DNA of 64,000 nucleotides from Isoetes taiwanensis. Its lineage: Eukaryota > Streptophyta > Lycopodiopsida > Isoetales > Isoetaceae. The stretch covers positions 12,095,525 to 12,159,524 of the forward strand of contig JAJEKV010000017.1 of assembly GCA_021234155.1 (NCBI GenBank), written 5' to 3'. The position numbers and the translations under genes are program-made. Below the pieces are notes generated by a model, which was not told the origin of the DNA, did no database searches, and was given only the letters and a program-made list of their open reading frames with translations. Within the stretch, counting starts at the first letter, position 1. The number at the start of each line of letters is the position of its first letter. Below, one piece after another: positions 10,282 through 21,894 of the stretch.

Positions 10282-12161
10282 TGTTGACCCTAAACCTGGC
10301 TAAATGGTCAACCACAAGGAACCAATTCATGTTTTCACTCAAATTGGGGTTAGAACCTCCAGATCACTTGAGGTGATCAGTCTATGCAAGGAAATCCCAA
10401 AAACAAGTTCAAAAAGTTCGAGTTCTATATCTTTCCCATTTCCAAAAAATAGTACCTTTGCCAAAACAAATGTGGTGTCGAGATGCAGATCAATTTTTTA
10501 AGTCAGATGCAATAGACTTGGTCAAAAAAGTGGTAGTTAAACAACAGTAAAACCTCTGACCAAGTCAGAGACTTAATCTGTGAGTTATTCAAGCTCAAAG
10601 TGGGGTCAAATTTTGGTCAATAGAGGTCAAATGTAGAAAACAGTGATCAGAAATTGAGGTTTGGAGTTGCCAATCGTCTTTTTGAGAAATTCCAAAGTAG
10701 ATAGGTCGCAATGATGCTAGGGAAAAGGGGCAATCAATCAAATCTTCATTTGGATGTGTAAAAGTATTTTTTGTGGCTAGATTTGGCAAAATACAGTCAA
10801 AACTGTCCACACCCGAGAGCAATTTTTTTGAATTTGAGCTATACTTGGTATTTTTGAATGATTCCAACTCCTTTGGACTGCACAGGCTCTAGGGATAGAT
10901 GGCAAGTGGTCCAAAGGAATAGAAAAACACACTAGAATTTTCTGTAGAATATTTTGTAGCAAGAATTGTAGAGTAATATATCAGAGATGGATTTGACAAC
11001 TTGGCAATCGATTTGAATTGATATGGAGGTAAATATATCATGATAACAGAATATAAGGATGCTTCATAGCTTTAAATCACAGGAAAATAATCTTCTCAAG
11101 TCAATAATTTTTGAAGGTAATGTCAACCAGATCTTGTGAATCCAGTTGAGGAGAGCTCAAGAACTTCAAGGATCGTCCAGATCTTGCTCAGCAATGATCA
11201 ATGTAGGATCTGAATACTTCTGGGCCTTCAAATTTTTCTCTGTCTTCGTTTCCCATGTATATAGATTTAGATTTTAACGGTTCCGGCATCTTAGAGCTTA
11301 AATTTAGGCTTGATTGGATGCTTAGGGGCGGGAATACGGAAGTAGGTAGTTTTCAGAGTCCAAGGCTTCCATTCCGGCGTGATTCGAGCAGTTTTCCAAT
11401 TTTAGGGTTCTTCACTGTATTTTTTCCAGAATTTGCGCGATACGGTGGCCGTATTTTTGGGAGTATAAACCAGGAATATGCTGTATTTAGCCACTTAGAA
11501 ATGTTAGGCCATGGTTTCAAAGGGTGCCTTATAAAATAATTAGATAGATGGATCAATTGAGGAGATGGCAACCCTAATTTCTGAGGAATATGCTAGGCTT
11601 AGATACCATGCATTGGGATATTCCATGGGTAGCATGAATATTTAAGGCATAATGGTGGACAAAGCAAAGTGGTCATAAAATTCCAAGCTAGAAATGGGCT
11701 AGGGGTATTTATGAAGGTGTGATAAGAGTGGGAAAAGGGATATGAAATAAGGAGGCAAAAAGAATTAAGCAATCAAGGTGTGATTTGGCAAAAAAATGAA
11801 CAAGGGAAAATATAAGCATAAGGGGAATATGACTAGGGAAATGGGGGTAAGAATATGGATAAAAATGACTAGGAGGTGGAATCTAATGCCATGGGATCTT
11901 CCAAACTTTTAACTTCCAATCTTCAAAAATTGTCTTCCAAACTTCATAACCCAGAATCTTCTAGAGCATATTCTTGACTAAGCACTTTGACCTTATAAAG
12001 TACCTCATGTGAGTTTTGAACCTTGAGCACATTGTTGTCTTGTAAAATGAACATCCTTTGACCTTCATATCAATGTTGACTACCAAGTCCTCTTTTGACT
12101 TAGCCTTCCTAACTTCAACAAATAAACCATTCAATTAGTATGTTGCCCTTTGGGGGCAACA
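10282..12161 (-). mobile_element. Family 1 LTR shared by A (3' LTR) and B (5' LTR)
   Basis: Minus-strand start at 12161 (TGTTGCCC...GGGCAACA tip) and end at 10282 (GGGTCAACA). Length 1880 bp. A TATA-like box (GTATATAG on the plus strand) lies near 11257-11264. The U5 hairpin lies at about 10364-10380 with loop variant CTCAA. On its right the LTR joins RT sequence of A directly. Confidence 0.9.
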
Positions 12162-15111
12162 AAGGGTAACAATCTTTGATGGTAGCCTTGTTGAGGTCTC
12201 GATAGTCAATGCAAATTCTTAAAGCACCACTTTTTTTCTCCACAGGAACAATACAAGATACCCATTCTGGATTAATAATTTCAATAATAACACCTGCATC
12301 CAACATCTTATCCAATTCATCTTTAATTAGTCCCATTAGTGAAGCATTAATCCTTCTTAATTTTTGAAAAACAGGTTTACAACCTTCTTTAATCTTAATT
12401 TCAAATTGACATACATCAGTTCTGATACCTGATAGCTCTGAATAATCCCAAGCAAATACATCTTTCCTTTCTTCAAAAAACACTTGTATGTTCTCTTTGT
12501 TTTGATATTCAATCAAATCCCCAACAAACAAGGTTCGAGTCTTACCATTCTTAGTGATTACAATCTCTTCAGTCTCCTTTTTTTCTGATGCATCAATGGT
12601 CAAAATAGGATAGAGTGCTTTTACCTCATTGTCATCAAGATCATCTTCAGGAATATCCCCCTCAGTTAAATGTGACATGAGAGTCTCCCTACACAAAGCA
12701 TCAGCTTCAAAATTCTGTTCTCTGGGGACATGAGTGATTTCCCATGAAGCAAAACTCGAGAGCACTCCCATTGCTTGATTCTTCAAGAGCTCCATATCTG
12801 CATTTTTTGTTTGATAGTCTCCCGAAACTTGTCTGCAGATTAATTGTGAATCACCATAAATGTGAATATTAGCAATATTCATAGATTTAGCTTCCTGGAG
12901 ACCTGCAATCAAAGCTTTATATTCTGCCACATTAGAAGTGACTTGAGGAAAGATCCTTCCTACTTTAGCTAAAAGTTTGTGAGAATAGTCTTTCAAAATA
13001 GCAGCAGATGATGCAACATTTAATTTTTTAGAAATACCTCCATCAAACCATAAGAACCCTGTTGGTCCTTGTGTACTGAGAGGTGCACTTTCCATAATAA
13101 GAGGAACCATCTCATATTTTCTTGGCCTTACATTTTTTACCCTGTAAGATCCCAAAGGTTCTTCAATTAGCATTTCTTTAATAAAATGTACCTCTTCCTT
13201 GGAGTCATAGGAGCCTTCTTGGTTATAAATTGTAGCAGTCTGAGAGCCATTGGAGATAGTACATCTCCCTTGGGACCAGACTGGCCTGGCATCCACAGTG
13301 GCTAACCATCTCCTTCCTAAAAGTAAGTCATAGATATCAGATTCATCTCCTATATCTTCAAAAGCCACCACAATAAAGTTAGCAGCTACAGTTATGCCCT
13401 CTGTGTTAACAGGCACTTTAGTCACCACACCAATAGGAGAAATCTTAGCATTATAAAAAGATTTTAATAACATAGAAGCTTTCTTATCCACCTCAAAACC
13501 ACATTTCTTCATAATATGATATGGCATGATATTTAGAGGGGAACCCCCATCAAGTAACACATTAGAGAAAGTATACCCTCCTAAAGCAGCTGAACATGTG
13601 AATGCTCCAGGGTCTTCTTCATGCTGTGCTAGAATAAGGTCAGTGGCATCAGTAAAATTCACACAAGCATTTAATACCTCACCATTAGTTTGCTGAAGTA
13701 CCCTTTTCCTATAACTAGGTGCAATCTTTAATAAAGTAAAAAGATCCACACTCACCTTAGAATTTTTAAGCAAAACATCTACCTCATCAAATTCTTGATC
13801 TTTCTTACCATATTTTTGCTGAGGGGGTGGAGCTATGATTTGAGCAGGTGATTCTACTACAGGTGGTACAGGCCTGGCAGTAGAATGCCGAGCTTCATTC
13901 ATGCTTCTAGTTTGCACCACTATAACTTCTTCAGATTTAGGAACTTCTGTAGCTTGAATAAATCTTATAGAGGTGCTTGGTTCAGCAAATCTCACAGGGG
14001 GTTTGGACTCTGGTCTCTTCTCTTTTTCCTGCTTAGCAAAATATTCCTTAACAGCACACTTAGCATCAGTATGGCCAACCTCTTTACAAAAAGAACAAAC
14101 AGGACATTCCTTTCCAAAATGGCCTTTCCTATTACATTTGGGACACACTTGCCAATAGCATATTTCTAATGGGTGAGAATTCCTATTGCAATGAATACAT
14201 TCAGGGTAAGTTTTACCTGTTCTTGCAGCCTTGAGTTCAACCAATTGTTTGGTTATTTCTGCTAAGGCTTCAGTAACCTTGGATAGGTCTGACTTGACCT
14301 CTGCAACTTGGGAATTGGCTTCCTCCTCTTTGGATTTCTTTTTCTCTTTTTGTATGGCATAAACTGGAATAGAAGGGTGATGATCATAATGTGCATCAGT
14401 AGCATCAGGGTAAAACGGGTCAGGAGTATGATGAGGAGCATAATGCTTATCAGGCAAAGTAGAGAGCATCTGGGTTAGATCAGTGGTTTTGGCAAAGACT
14501 TTGTAAATGGAATCAAACCCTTCAGCAGCTTGGATTTTGAGCAACTTTCTTTGGATATCTGGTCTTCTTTGCAGACCATTAATAAAGGCAGTAACTAAAA
14601 ACAGGGTTGGGATGGTAACTTGTGCTTTTTGACACCTGCTCATGAATGTACTAAACCTCTCCTTGTACTGATTCACACTTTCTCCTGCATGTATAGAAAA
14701 ACCTTGCAGTTCATTAACCAAATCTTGTGGAGCAGCTAACTTACCAAATCTATCCAGAAACTTCTTGACAAGTTCATCCCATGAAGCGGTACCCATTAAC
14801 TTCTCATAAGTTAACCAAGCACCAGCTTCACTCTCATCTTTGAAACATTTTTCAAATTCTGAAAGCTTGCATCCTTTCTTGAAACCATAATCCCAGTAAT
14901 AGTCTTCAAATATTCTCAAAAAGTGGTTAGCACTCATGCAGGAATCAAAGGTAGGCAAGGGAACAGGGACATTCAACTCAAACTGGTATGGCATGTTTTG
15001 AAGTAAGCTACTTGAGAAACTTGAAGGCAATGGCCTTTCTCTACAATGATCTGATACATCAACATCCTCCAATGGTTCTGATTCTGCTGGAAATTTTTGC
15101 TTTGGAGCCAT
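12162..15111 (-). CDS. Uninterrupted gag-protease-RNase H-RT polyprotein (A), truncated in RT
   Basis: This is the best preserved coding region of the window, about 1000 residues without a stop. The start chosen is ATG 15109-15111 (MAPKQKF); the open frame continues upstream to a TTG at 15150 inside the primer site. Counting from that TTG: capsid-like region about 60-230; CCHC knuckles at 318-331, 336-349 and 352-365; protease DGGS at 534-537; RNase H about 698-825 with Asp703, Glu743, Asp767 and Asp816; RT from about 920, ending after [18 protein letters not shown]. Gag and pol are one frame, with no shift between them. At 12161 RT is joined directly to the 3' LTR; the rest of RT, the second RNase H and integrase are gone. 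The last dozen residues (LPPKGNILIEWFIC) are LTR-encoded. Confidence 0.9.
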
Positions 15112-15131
15112 GAGTTCTGAGATCCAGGAAG

Positions 15132-15149
15132 ATCTCGGTAGAACCTCCA
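15132..15149 (-). other. Primer-binding site of A
   Basis: The minus strand reads TGGAGGTTCTACCGAGAT three bases past the LTR end. It is identical to the site in F1 and D. Confidence 0.75.
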
Positions 15150-15152
15150 AGA

Positions 15153-17204
15153 TGTTGACCCTAAACCTGGCTTAAAGGTCAACCACAAGAATACAACTTG
15201 AGTTTTCACTCAAATTGGGGTTAGAACCTCCAGCTCACTTAAGGTGATCAGTCTATGCAAGAAAATTCCAAAGAGACGTTCAAAAAAATTGAGTTCTATA
15301 CCTTTCCCATTTCCAAAAAATGGTACCTTTGCCAAAACAATTGTGGTGTCGAGATGCAGATCGATTTTTTAAGTCAGATACAGTAGACTTGGTCAAAAAA
15401 GTTGTAGTTAACCAACAGTAAAGCTTCTGACCAAGTCAGAGACTTAATCTGTGAGTTATTCGAGCTCAAAGTGAGGTCAAATTTTAGTCAATAGAGGTCA
15501 AATGTGGAAAACAGTGATCAGAATTTGAGATTTGGAGTTGCTAATCATCTTTTTGAGAAATTCCAAAGTAGGTAGGTTGCAATGGTGCTAAGGAAGAGGG
15601 GCAAGCAATCAGATCCTCATTTGGAGATGTAAGTATTTTTTGTGGCTAGATTTGGCAAAATACAGTCAAAACTGTCCAAACCCGAGAGCAATTTTTTTTG
15701 AATTTGAGCTATACTTGATATTTTTGAATGATTCCAACTCCTCTGGCTAGCACAGGCTCTAAGAATAGATGGCAAGTGGTCCAAAAGAATAGAGAAACAC
15801 ACTAGAATTTTCTGTGGAATATTTTGAATCAAGAATTGTAAAATAACATATCAGAAATGGATTTGACAACTTGGCAATCGATTTAAATTGATATGGAGGT
15901 AAATATATCATGATAACAGAATATAAGGATGCTTCATAGCTTTAATCACAGGAAAATAATCTTCTCAAGTCAATAAATAATTTTTAAAGGTAATGTCAAC
16001 TAGATCTTGTGAATCCAGTTGAGGAGAGCTCAAGAACTTCAAGGATCGTCCAGATCTTGCTCAGCAATGATCAATGTAGGATCTGAATACTTCTGGGCCT
16101 TCGAAAATCTTCTGTTATTGTCTCCCGGTATATATGTTTTTGGTTTAACGGTTTCAGCATATTAGGGCTTAAATTTAGGCTTGATAAGATGCTTAAGAGC
16201 GGGAAATCAGAAATAGATAGGTTTCGGAGTTTAATGCTTCCATTCCGGCGTGATTTGAGCAGGTCTCCATAATTAGGGTTCGTTGAAGGTATTTTTCCAA
16301 GAATTCCGCGATACGGTCCCGTATTTTTGAGTGAGTATGCCTGGAATATGCTGTATTTGACCTTTTTTGAAAGCTTGGCCAATGGTTTAAAGGCTTTTAC
16401 CCCAGAAATATTGAAAGGGATGATAAACCATTGACCATGGAGAGAATGTCCACTCGTGTAAAATGAATAGGGAATCTTTGGGGCATCTTTAGGCAAGATT
16501 AGGAATATGCCACTATGAATATGATGACACAAGGATGAAGACAAAAGAATTCATGAGGAGACATTTGGGGGACAAAGGAAATAATGGGGAATGGTACTTT
16601 TAAAACAAAGGCTTAGATAGATTTTTGGGTGGACAAAGTGATGGCACATTGAAGGAAATGGTAGGGGATTTGAGGGAGATGGTAATTATAACAAAGCAAG
16701 CATGGCAAAAGAGTGAATAATGGGTGGGAAAATAATATTGAGCCAAAAGTGCAAAAATGGGGGTAGTGTGGTAAATGTTTATGGCAACTTTTTGAGGGCA
16801 ATGGTGTAAAGTGGTCATGAAAAGTAGATAGAGGAAATGCCATGGGGTAATTGGCAGATAAGTTATGGAAAGAAAATGGCTAGGCAAGGCGGATGACAAG
16901 GGTAGAACCACATATAAGGGAGTCTTCCAAACTTCAACTTCCAAACTTCAAATAATGTCTTCCAAACTTCATAACCCAGAATCTTCTAGAGCATATTCCT
17001 GATTAAGCATTTGACCTCAAATAAAATACCTCTTGTGAAGTTTAAGTCTTGAGCATTTTTTGACTTGAAGCATGAACATCTTTTGACCTCCATATCAATG
17101 TTGAATGACAAGAATCTTCCAAACTTTGACCTAGTCTTCTGAAATGAGTTGACCTAGCTTGAATAAATAGATCTCTATTAGCATGTTGCCCTTTGGGGGC
17201 AACA
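15153..17204 (-). mobile_element. Family 1 5' LTR of A
   Basis: 2052 bp, minus strand, tip TGTTGCCC at 17204 and end GGGTCAACA at 15153. Its right neighbour is family 2 RT sequence on the plus strand (element C), so the A/B array inserted into C. The five flanking bases are CATGC (17205-17209); the partner copy would be beyond the left edge. A TATA-like GTATATAT lies near 16127. Confidence 0.9.
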
Positions 17205-17753
17205 CATGCCTACTAATGTTTTTCGTGTCTTCTTGGATGATCTTTGTTTAGGAACTTCCCTCAAAAATCATTTTGAAGTTCTAACTAAATTATTTGCCTT
17301 GTGCAGGAAAGGAGAAGTCAGTTTAAATCCTGTTCTAAAGGAGAATTGCTTGGACATGTAGTGTCTACAAAAGGCATTCAAGTGGCTGAGGCTAAGGTTG
17401 AGGCTTTGAAGAAACTAGCTTCCCCAAAAACACTAAAACAAGTAAAAAGCTTTATGGGAATGACTAGTTTTCTGAGAATGTATGTCCCTCACTTCTCACA
17501 CACTATGAATCCGATTTCTAACCTCACAAAGGTTGGAAAATTTTCCAAGAGTGAAAGCAAACATATTATAGTTGATTGGAATGAAGAGTGTCAAGAGTCA
17601 TTTGATAAAATCATCAATGCCATCTGCCATTCTATTCTGCTGAAGCCCCCAGATTTAGAAAAGCCTTTCAAAGCCTATATTAGTGTTATTAAAAGGGCAA
17701 TTGGTGTTGCAAGAAGACCATGTCATTGCTTTTGTCAGCAAAATGTGGTCTGA
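17205..17753 (+). pseudogene. RT palm end and thumb (element C, family 2)
   Basis: The first bases encode MPTNVFRVFLDDLCLGTS, continuing the family 2 RT exactly at the A-LTR border. After CRKGEVSLNP a short deletion and frameshift remove the KKCVFLSS segment. Then GELLGHVVSTKGIQVAEAKVEALKKL, VKSFMGMTSFLRMYVPHFSHT and the start of the degenerate RNase H (AYISVIKRAIGV) follow, with another deletion near 17707. Confidence 0.8.
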
Positions 17754-18433
17754 TACTGAGCTAAGATATCCTAGACTGGAAAAAAGTGCAACTGCTCTGA
17801 TGTTTTTGATAGAAAGGCAGGGACATTTACTACAAAATAGCAAAACCCACTGTCTCTCCTTTTTGCAAAAAACAACCAAAAGCAAAGTTGTGTAGATGGG
17901 CTTGTAAAGTTCAGGCTTATAACATTACTGTCGAGGTTGTGAACCTAGTTGAAAATCCCAGTTCCTATCTACCTTATGCTCTATTTGAACACGAGGATCA
18001 AGATGGATTGAATGATGTTGATTGTGTTACTAACTTGGTTGCTTTTTATGCAAAAGACTTGGACTGGCAATGTGACATTAAGAATTATATTGAGAACAAT
18101 GAGGTGCCAAAGAACTTGAGCAACAGTCAAGAAAGGAGGTTTAAAGAGAAATGCAAAAAATTCAGGTTGATTGGGGATGTGTTATGCAAGGTTGACAAGG
18201 AGGGAGTATTGTTGAGGTGTGTTGATTATGAGGAAGCCAAGATGATCATTGAGGCGTGTCATGAAGGTATATGTGGTGGACATTTTGCTACTGACACAAC
18301 TGCTAAAAAGATCTTGAGGTCAGGTTATTTTTGGCCCACCCTTTTCAAAGATTGCTATGATGTTATAAGATGCTATCATAAATGCCAAATTTTTGGTAGG
18401 AGAACATTACAACCAGCCCTCTCACTGCTATAA
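17754..18433 (+). pseudogene. Degenerate RNase H and integrase zinc domain (C)
   Basis: Two overlapping frames cover this part. The RNase H remnant keeps Glu in YPRLEKSATALMFLIERQG. The next frame, from 17888, has CRWACKVQAYNITVEVV, a long linker, and the H2C2 domain (HEGICGGHFATDTTAKKILRSGYFWPT, CYHKCQIFG). The frame breaks at 18433. Confidence 0.8.
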
Positions 18434-18977
18434 CTTCTTCAGGACCATTTCAGATATGGGGTTTAGATTTTATAGGTCCAATAGATCCACCTTCCTCAGC
18501 TCAGCACCAATTCATACTTGAGCCACAGATTACTTTACCAAATGGGCTGAAGCAATTCCCCTTAGGGAGGCAAATGCCTATGTCACTGCTAGATTCCTCC
18601 ATGAAAACATCTGTGCTAGATTTAAAATTCCTTTTAAAATTGTCTCTGATAGGGGAAGCCAGTTTATCAGTCAAACCATTGCATTATTGCTAGCTACTCT
18701 GAAGGTCAAACACACTAAAAGTTCATCTTATTACCCTCAGGGCAATGGTCAAGCAGAGTCAACCAATAAAGTTCTTAAGTCAATTCTGAAGAAGACTATC
18801 AGCATTTCAAAAAAAGATTGGCACCTAAAAACTCCATGATGCACTTTAGGCCTATAGAACTATTATTAAAACATCCACCAAACACACACCTTTCAGTTTG
18901 GTCTATGGTATAGAGTCAGTAGTGCCTGTTGAATTAGAACTTCCATCACTCAACTAGCATACCACATAAATTTAGAA
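18434..18977 (+). pseudogene. Integrase catalytic core (C), heavily damaged
   Basis: No long frame survives, but the nucleotide sequence is clearly homologous to integrase of element E: SGPFQIWGLDFIGPIDPPSSAQHQF, TKWAEAIPLREANAY, SDRGSQFI and the YYPQGNGQAESTNKVLKSILKKT block with the catalytic Glu. Frameshifts lie near 18520 and 18830, and a TGG-to-TAG nonsense change is seen at about 18847. Confidence 0.75.
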
Positions 18978-19340
18978 ATGGATGAGGCTTTAAAGGAAAG
19001 GTGTGCAAGATTAATGCAGCTTGAAGAGCACAGGTACGAGGCAGAAAATGTTGTCATGATTAAAAAAGACAAGGATATTGCAGCATTCAAAGCTGCTCAC
19101 AAACTCCAAGGTAATCTAAAATTGGGAGAACTTGTTTTGAAATGGAATAAAGCAAGGGAAGACATAGCATCCAAATTTGAAAATCTTTGGGAAGGACCTT
19201 TTGAAGTTATTGGCACAGCAGGGAAAGATTCTTATTGGCTAAAAGATGTGCTTGATGGCAGAAAATTGTTGAATCCTATCAACATTCTACATTTGAAAAG
19301 GTATTGGCAACAACATGTTGCCCTAAGCTTGTTTAGTTAA
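18978..19340 (+). pseudogene. Integrase C-terminus (C)
   Basis: A 120-residue frame ends the pol polyprotein: helical MDEALKERCARLMQLEEHRYEAE, KWNKAREDIASKFENLWEGPFEVI (GPY/F-type module), SYWLKDV and INILHLKRYWQQHVALSLFS. The natural stop is at 19338-19340. Confidence 0.8.
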
Positions 19341-19915
19341 AGATCATTTGGAATTTGTAGGTAGATTAGTTCAGTTTGCTTTGGTTGACTAATATGCAGA
19401 AAAGCAAAAAAAAAAAAAAGGAAAAACAAAAAGGAAAAAAGACAAAAAAAACAATTCAAGAGTGTCAGGTATGTAGCATTCGTTTTCAAATTTTAGTATT
19501 GGCATAAATTAGTCTTTTGAATTCAAGATCCACATCACTGATGCAAGAACAGAAGATTTATGCAGGTCTCAAACCATTCAAGGTTCAAATCAAGTATTAA
19601 TATTGCTAAAAACATGAATTCCATGCAGGAGCATCTGGATTTGCAGTCATTCATCCCATTACTCATTCACTTCTCCTCATTCATCCTCATATCTATAGTT
19701 GCTGCCATTCCTACCACAACAGCAACTCATTTGTGCTAACAGATCTTTTGTCATATGCAGGTGCACCCTGAGACATACATTCCATACTCATCTGCACAAG
19801 AGTTGCCTTTGATCCACTTAAAACACTTCAAATCTCCACAAAATCCATCAAACTGCTGACACATGTCCATTCAGCAGCTCACATTCTTTACTAATGATCA
19901 CATTGGTCATGCAGG
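19341..19915 (+). other. 3' non-coding region of C (family 2)
   Basis: No gene. It starts with an A-rich tract (19398-19455) and then carries three ATGCAGG boxes (about 19625, 19756 and 19910) about 130-155 bp apart, each resembling a splice acceptor. Family 2 element E has the same arrangement on the other strand (38374-39104). The third box is interrupted by the family 1 LTR at 19916. Confidence 0.65.
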
Positions 19916-21853
19916 TGTTGCCCCCAAAAGGCAACATACTAATTGTGGTCTATGTATTCAAGTTAGATTAAGTTATTATGGAAGACTAGGTCAAAGTTTG
20001 GAAGAGCTTGGTAGTCAACATTGATATGAAGGTCATGGGAGTCTCACCTTCTAGGTCAACAAGTGTTCAAGCCAAAAAGTTCACAAGAGGTACTTCATTT
20101 TAGGTCAAAGGCTTAGCCAAGAATATGCTCTAGGATAATCTGGGATATGAAGTTTGGAAGATACTATTTGAAGTTTGGAAGACCCCATGGTATATAGTTT
20201 TTAATTTTAGCTTTTTACCTCACCCCACTACCTCCATTCTTGCACCTTTGGCTCAACATTGCCCTCATACCTATTGCTTATTCCCTTGCCATGCTCACCT
20301 TGCCATAATTACCATTTTGCTCAATTCCTTTGCCATTTCCTCCAAATATCACTACATTGCTTATTCAAAAAACATTCAAGCCCTTGTCGCAAAGATATTA
20401 TTCCCTTCTTTTGCATTTTTACTTTTATCTCCTTAATAGCCCTTCATAATTTCTTTTGCCTCCATTCCCACTCCATCATGCTCTCATTGGTATATTCTAA
20501 GCCTTGTCAAAAGATGCCCAAAAGATTCTATATCCCTTTACACGTGTGGGTAATCTTCCCTATGGTTGAAAAGTTAGGACTTCTTTTAAATATTCCATCA
20601 AAAATGCCTTTAAACCATTGGCCAAGTTTCTTAAATGATCAAATACGGCATATACAGGGCATATTCCTTCAAAAATACGAAACCATATCGCGAAAAATAT
20701 GCGAAAATACTGCTGATGAACCCTAAAACTGGAAATCTGGCTCGAATCACGCCATCCGCACTCCATTCTCCCTGGAACCACTCTATTCTTGGATTCTGAA
20801 ACCTAAGCAACAATTTAAGCCTAAATTTTTACCTGAAATCACTGGAATCGAAATTCAAAAAACTATATACAGGGGAAACACAATCACAACATTTTCGAAG
20901 GCCCAGACGCACTCAAATATGACATTGATCAATGCTGAGCATGACCTGAAAGATTCTTGAAGTCCCTGAGCATTCCTCGACTGGATTTGCAAAGATCTAG
21001 TTGATATTACCTTAAAAAATTATCTTATGACTCATGATGGTTATTTTACAGTACTTGAAGCTTTGAAGCACCATTATCTATTGTTATTATGATGTACTTA
21101 CCTTCATATCAATATAATTTGACTGCCAAGTTGTAAAATCTATCTCTGATACTTTTCTTAGCAATTCTTGCCTCAAAATATTTTACAGAAAATCCCTGAG
21201 TGTCTGTCCCTAAGCACGATTAGTCTACTTGCCATCCATTATTAGATCATTTGTGAGCTAAAGGCTTTGAAAAAATAAAAAAATACCACATCTAGTTCCA
21301 GTTAGAAAAAATAACATTCTGTTCTGATCACTTTTTTACTGTATTTTGTCAAATCCAGCCTCAAAAAATACTTCCAAAATTCCAAGTGAGATTTTGACTG
21401 CATGCCTCTCTTTCTCATCACCATTAGAGTACATTTGCTTTGGAAATTCCCAAAAATACACTTAGCAACTCCAAATCTCATTTTCTGATCACTGTTTTCA
21501 CAGTTTGACCTCTATTGACCAATTTTTGACCCCACTTTGAGATTGAATATCTCTCAAATTTATAGTCTGACTTGGTCAGAGACTTCATCACTGGATTCCC
21601 ACAACTTTTTTGAGCAAGTCTGAAGTAGTTGACTCGGAGAATCAATCCATTCCTCATCACTACAACCATTTGAGTCAAGGCACCATTTTCTAGAAATGGG
21701 AAAGGTATAACACTCTGAGTTTTTGAACTTTTCTTTAGATCTATCTTGCATAGACTGATCACCTTAAGTGATCTGGAGGTTCTAATCCCAATTTGAGTGT
21801 AAACTCAGGTTGGTTCCTTGTGGTTGACCTTTAAGCCAGGTTTAGGGTCAACA
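19916..21853 (+). mobile_element. Family 1 5' LTR of element D
   Basis: 1938 bp on the plus strand, from TGTTGCCCCC to GGGTCAACA. It lies in the 3' non-coding region of C with left flank GCAGG (19911-19915). The tip hairpin has one mismatch relative to the other copies. It is followed by a primer site and gag, so it is a 5' LTR. Confidence 0.9.
20863..20870 (+). promoter_or_regulatory. TATA-like box in family 1 LTR
   Basis: CTATATAC is followed by AGGGGAAACACAATCACAAC, a plausible transcription start region. The same box is found at the same place in the other complete family 1 LTRs (near 11257, 16127, 24626, 33719, 45127, 47369 and 52084). The U3/R border is inferred, not shown. Confidence 0.5.
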
Positions 21854-21856
21854 TTT

Positions 21857-21874
21857 TGGAGGTTCTACCGAGAT
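21857..21874 (+). other. Primer-binding site of D
   Basis: TGGAGGTTCTACCGAGAT, three bases after the LTR end. Its reverse complement resembles the 3' end of tRNA-Gln including CCA. This is an inference from remembered eukaryotic tRNA-Gln sequence (human differs at one base). Confidence 0.75.
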
Positions 21875-21894
21875 CTTCCTGGATTTCAGAACTC

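Larger units (their letters stand above)
5611..12161 (-). mobile_element. Family 1 Ty3/gypsy element B with 5' LTR
   Basis: The element reads on the minus strand from LTR 10282-12161 through gag, protease, RNase H, RT, degenerate RNase H and the first part of integrase. It is cut at 5611 by F1. Its LTR also directly follows the truncated internal region A at 12162, so this single LTR serves two internal regions. Several frameshifts and one small in-frame deletion mark it as defective. Confidence 0.85.

Noticed and set aside
10240-10342. Upstream extension of B gag into the LTR
   Set aside because: The extra 34 residues translate the primer-binding site and the LTR end; the ATG at 10238-10240 matches the conserved MAPKQKF start in A and MTPKQKF in D.
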